NCBI GenBank assembly: GCA_963815785.1
Contig: CAWFHZ010000008.1
Coordinates: forward strand, 171,280-235,279
DNA from: DATFVA01 sp963815785
Lineage (GTDB): Bacteria; Bacteroidota; Ignavibacteria; Ignavibacteriales; Ignavibacteriaceae
Reading direction: 5' to 3'
Length of the DNA: 64,000 bases
Numbering within the stretch: position 1 is the first letter of the stretch; every line of letters starts with the position of its first letter. A program made the translations under genes and the position numbers. The notes beneath the pieces are model-generated. The model made no database searches. It was not told the origin of the DNA and saw only the letters and a program-made list of their open reading frames with translations. This document shows, piece by piece, positions 63,601 to 64,000 of this stretch.

Positions 63601-64000
63601 TCTCTGTTTCATCCAAAGCTTTTTGAAGCAATTCTTCCAGGGTAGAATGAAATGAATATTCCAGGACAGATTCACGGACTTTCAGAATATCGGACAAAAC
63701 TTTTTTTTCTGTTATATCAAGATAAGTTCCGAGAATACCGATGATCTCATCATTTGAACTACGAAGGGGAATTTTGCTTGTAAGGAGAGAAAGTTGTTTT
63801 CCTTCAGTAGAAGTTTGTGTTTCCTCAATCAGAAGTTTAGGCGCCCCACTAGTTAATACATCTAAATCGTCAGACCTGTATAATTCTGCCTGTTCTTTCC
63901 AAACCATCTGGAAATCATCTTTCCCGATGATTTCTTTCGGATCGGTCAGTCCGGCATCCTGTGCAAAAATTTTATTACAGCCAAGGTAATTCAGATTTCT
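60644..64000 (-). CDS. Multi-PAS/GAF HisKA_3 (NarX-like) sensor histidine kinase (N-terminus outside window)
   Basis: The frame is open to the window edge, and the sequence before the first internal ATG (63907) continues a PAS domain (NYLGCNKIFAQDAGL ... EIIGKDDF), so at least 1118 residues are present and the start is missing. Domains in order: PAS, GAF (GVWVDC, IVHNDY), five further PAS domains, then HisKA_3 with the H-box SREIHDQLGQSLTALK and a small HATPase (IADDGIGIK, GLVGMRERV). No transmembrane segment is visible. Its GAF is closely similar to the first GAF of the giant kinase. It is paired with the NarL-type regulator directly downstream. Confidence 0.92.
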   Translation of the reverse strand, partial: RNLNYLGCNKIFAQDAGLTDPKEIIGKDDFQMVWKEQAELYRSDDLDVLTSGAPKLLIEETQTSTEGKQLSLLTSKIPLRSSNDEIIGILGTYLDITEKKVLSDILKVRESVLEYSFHSTLEELLQKALDETEIITRSKISFFHFVEDDQQTISLQAWSTSTLKICKTEVETPHYPVDQAGVWVDCIHSRSAIVHNDYISLLHRKGLPEGHSPVIRELVVPIFRNEKIVAILGVGNKEFDYDETDIERVRQIADITWDIAVRKKAEDALKESEERFKLSFQTSPDSVNINRLKDGMYLDINESFTRITGYTKEDVLGKTSLEINIWENPADRAKLVSELQNYGRVTNLDARFRLKDGSVIYGLMSAAVISLKNEPHIISITRDITESKLAEKAIQESEAKYKTIFESTGTATLIVEENKKIIMANAECFITTGYKPEELVGMSWTDFVSEESLAEMVKNHELRRKNPKSAPKKYQVKLINKKGENRFAILDIGMIPFSKSSIVSILDITELKLAEESLKESEEKYRTLIAQSPDGIFIVDLKGKFLSVNKSMCTELGFSEEEFLSMNIFEIIPESYKKQYEKRLKKIINGQNISEAIEYKVRGKFGRIIYVEVLSAPYHRGKKLIGFQGFARNITERIIAEQALRRSREEFKNYFDSSTVGLSVTAPNKSWIEVNQRFCEIMGYSKEEMLNLDWVTITHPDDLTENLKLFNEVLEGKIDSYTIDKRFIKKDGSIAYISLSTICQRNADGFVYQFLTSYNDVTERKLAEEALIESKNLFQTLADVSPVGIFRTTPGGSTTYVNPTWSKLSGLSLQEALGDGWLRAVHPDDRGKIKKGWQDTIKVEKEIFTDYRFLLTDGTIRWVMGQAVPEINSKNRVVGYIGTITDITQRKKAELDILKSRKQMKELYTRLTDIRESERADISREIHDQLGQSLTALKIDLNWLKDKMIATPELNRKLQGMIDIVSVTIQDVQRISSDLRPGMLDDLGLASAIQWYSQEFEKRTGVNCHLQLDEPPDMDSKVSLALFRVLQEALTNVIRHANAKNVEIKLYLYMNNVILKIADDGIGIKSNQINQKNSLGLVGMRERVNQFNGKFEIGTNEDHGTILTVSIPSENRDK

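Overview
The window looks like a low-GC, free-living member of the Bacteroidota/Chlorobi/Ignavibacteria assemblage. The evidence is PorV/PorQ-like and DUF4835-type surface proteins, a helix-hairpin-helix/beta-barrel outer membrane protein, a sphingolipid-type serine palmitoyltransferase, GIY-YIG genes next to tRNAs, and very large PAS/GAF kinases. The taxonomic call is inference from gene content only.

Region 1 (about 0.5-26.6 kb, all minus strand) is an apparently complete dissimilatory sulfur metabolism locus in one array. In transcription order it reads dsrA, dsrB, dsrD, dsrN, a ferritin-like gene, a dsrL-like gene, dsrC, an RsbRD-N gene, dsrM-K-J-O-P, a CoA-disulfide-reductase/rhodanese gene split by a frameshift, a hemA copy, a cytidylate-kinase-like/BON gene, qmoA, qmoB, sat, aprB, aprA, hppA and a small zinc-ribbon gene. 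Sat activates sulfate, HppA hydrolyses the pyrophosphate while pumping ions, AprBA makes sulfite with electrons from QmoAB, DsrAB reduces sulfite, and DsrC passes the trisulfide to the DsrMKJOP membrane complex. DsrN and HemA would serve siroheme supply. DsrD argues for the reductive direction. The DsrL-like flavoprotein could feed NAD(P)H electrons to DsrAB. No qmoC or hdrBC is seen.

Region 2 (26.8-33.2 kb, minus strand) holds a transposase-derived gene that appears to have lost its catalytic residues, just upstream of dsrA. It is followed by a second transmembrane redox module: an HdrD/DsrK-like protein, a NarI-like cytochrome b, an HybA-like ferredoxin, and an NrfD protein fused to a hexaheme cytochrome c. 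This is Hmc/Tmc-like in composition.

Region 3 (33.5-37.0 kb) has tRNA-Leu(CAA), a truncated tRNA-Leu(UAA) copy carrying a 20-bp palindrome in its D-loop, glnS and gltX.

Region 4 (37-54 kb) has a kinase with three receivers, diverging from two tandem response-regulator nucleotide cyclases whose active-site residues are complementary (a C1/C2-like pair). It continues with envelope proteins, a likely ceramide module (GNAT, serine palmitoyltransferase, NAD-dependent reductase), tRNA-Ala(GGC) with a GIY-YIG gene and a duplicated tRNA end, and a response regulator/kinase pair.

Region 5 (54-64 kb) is a signalling block. It contains a giant PAS/GAF hybrid kinase split by a frameshift, single receivers, and a NarL-type regulator with a PAS/GAF HisKA_3 kinase that runs off the window end.
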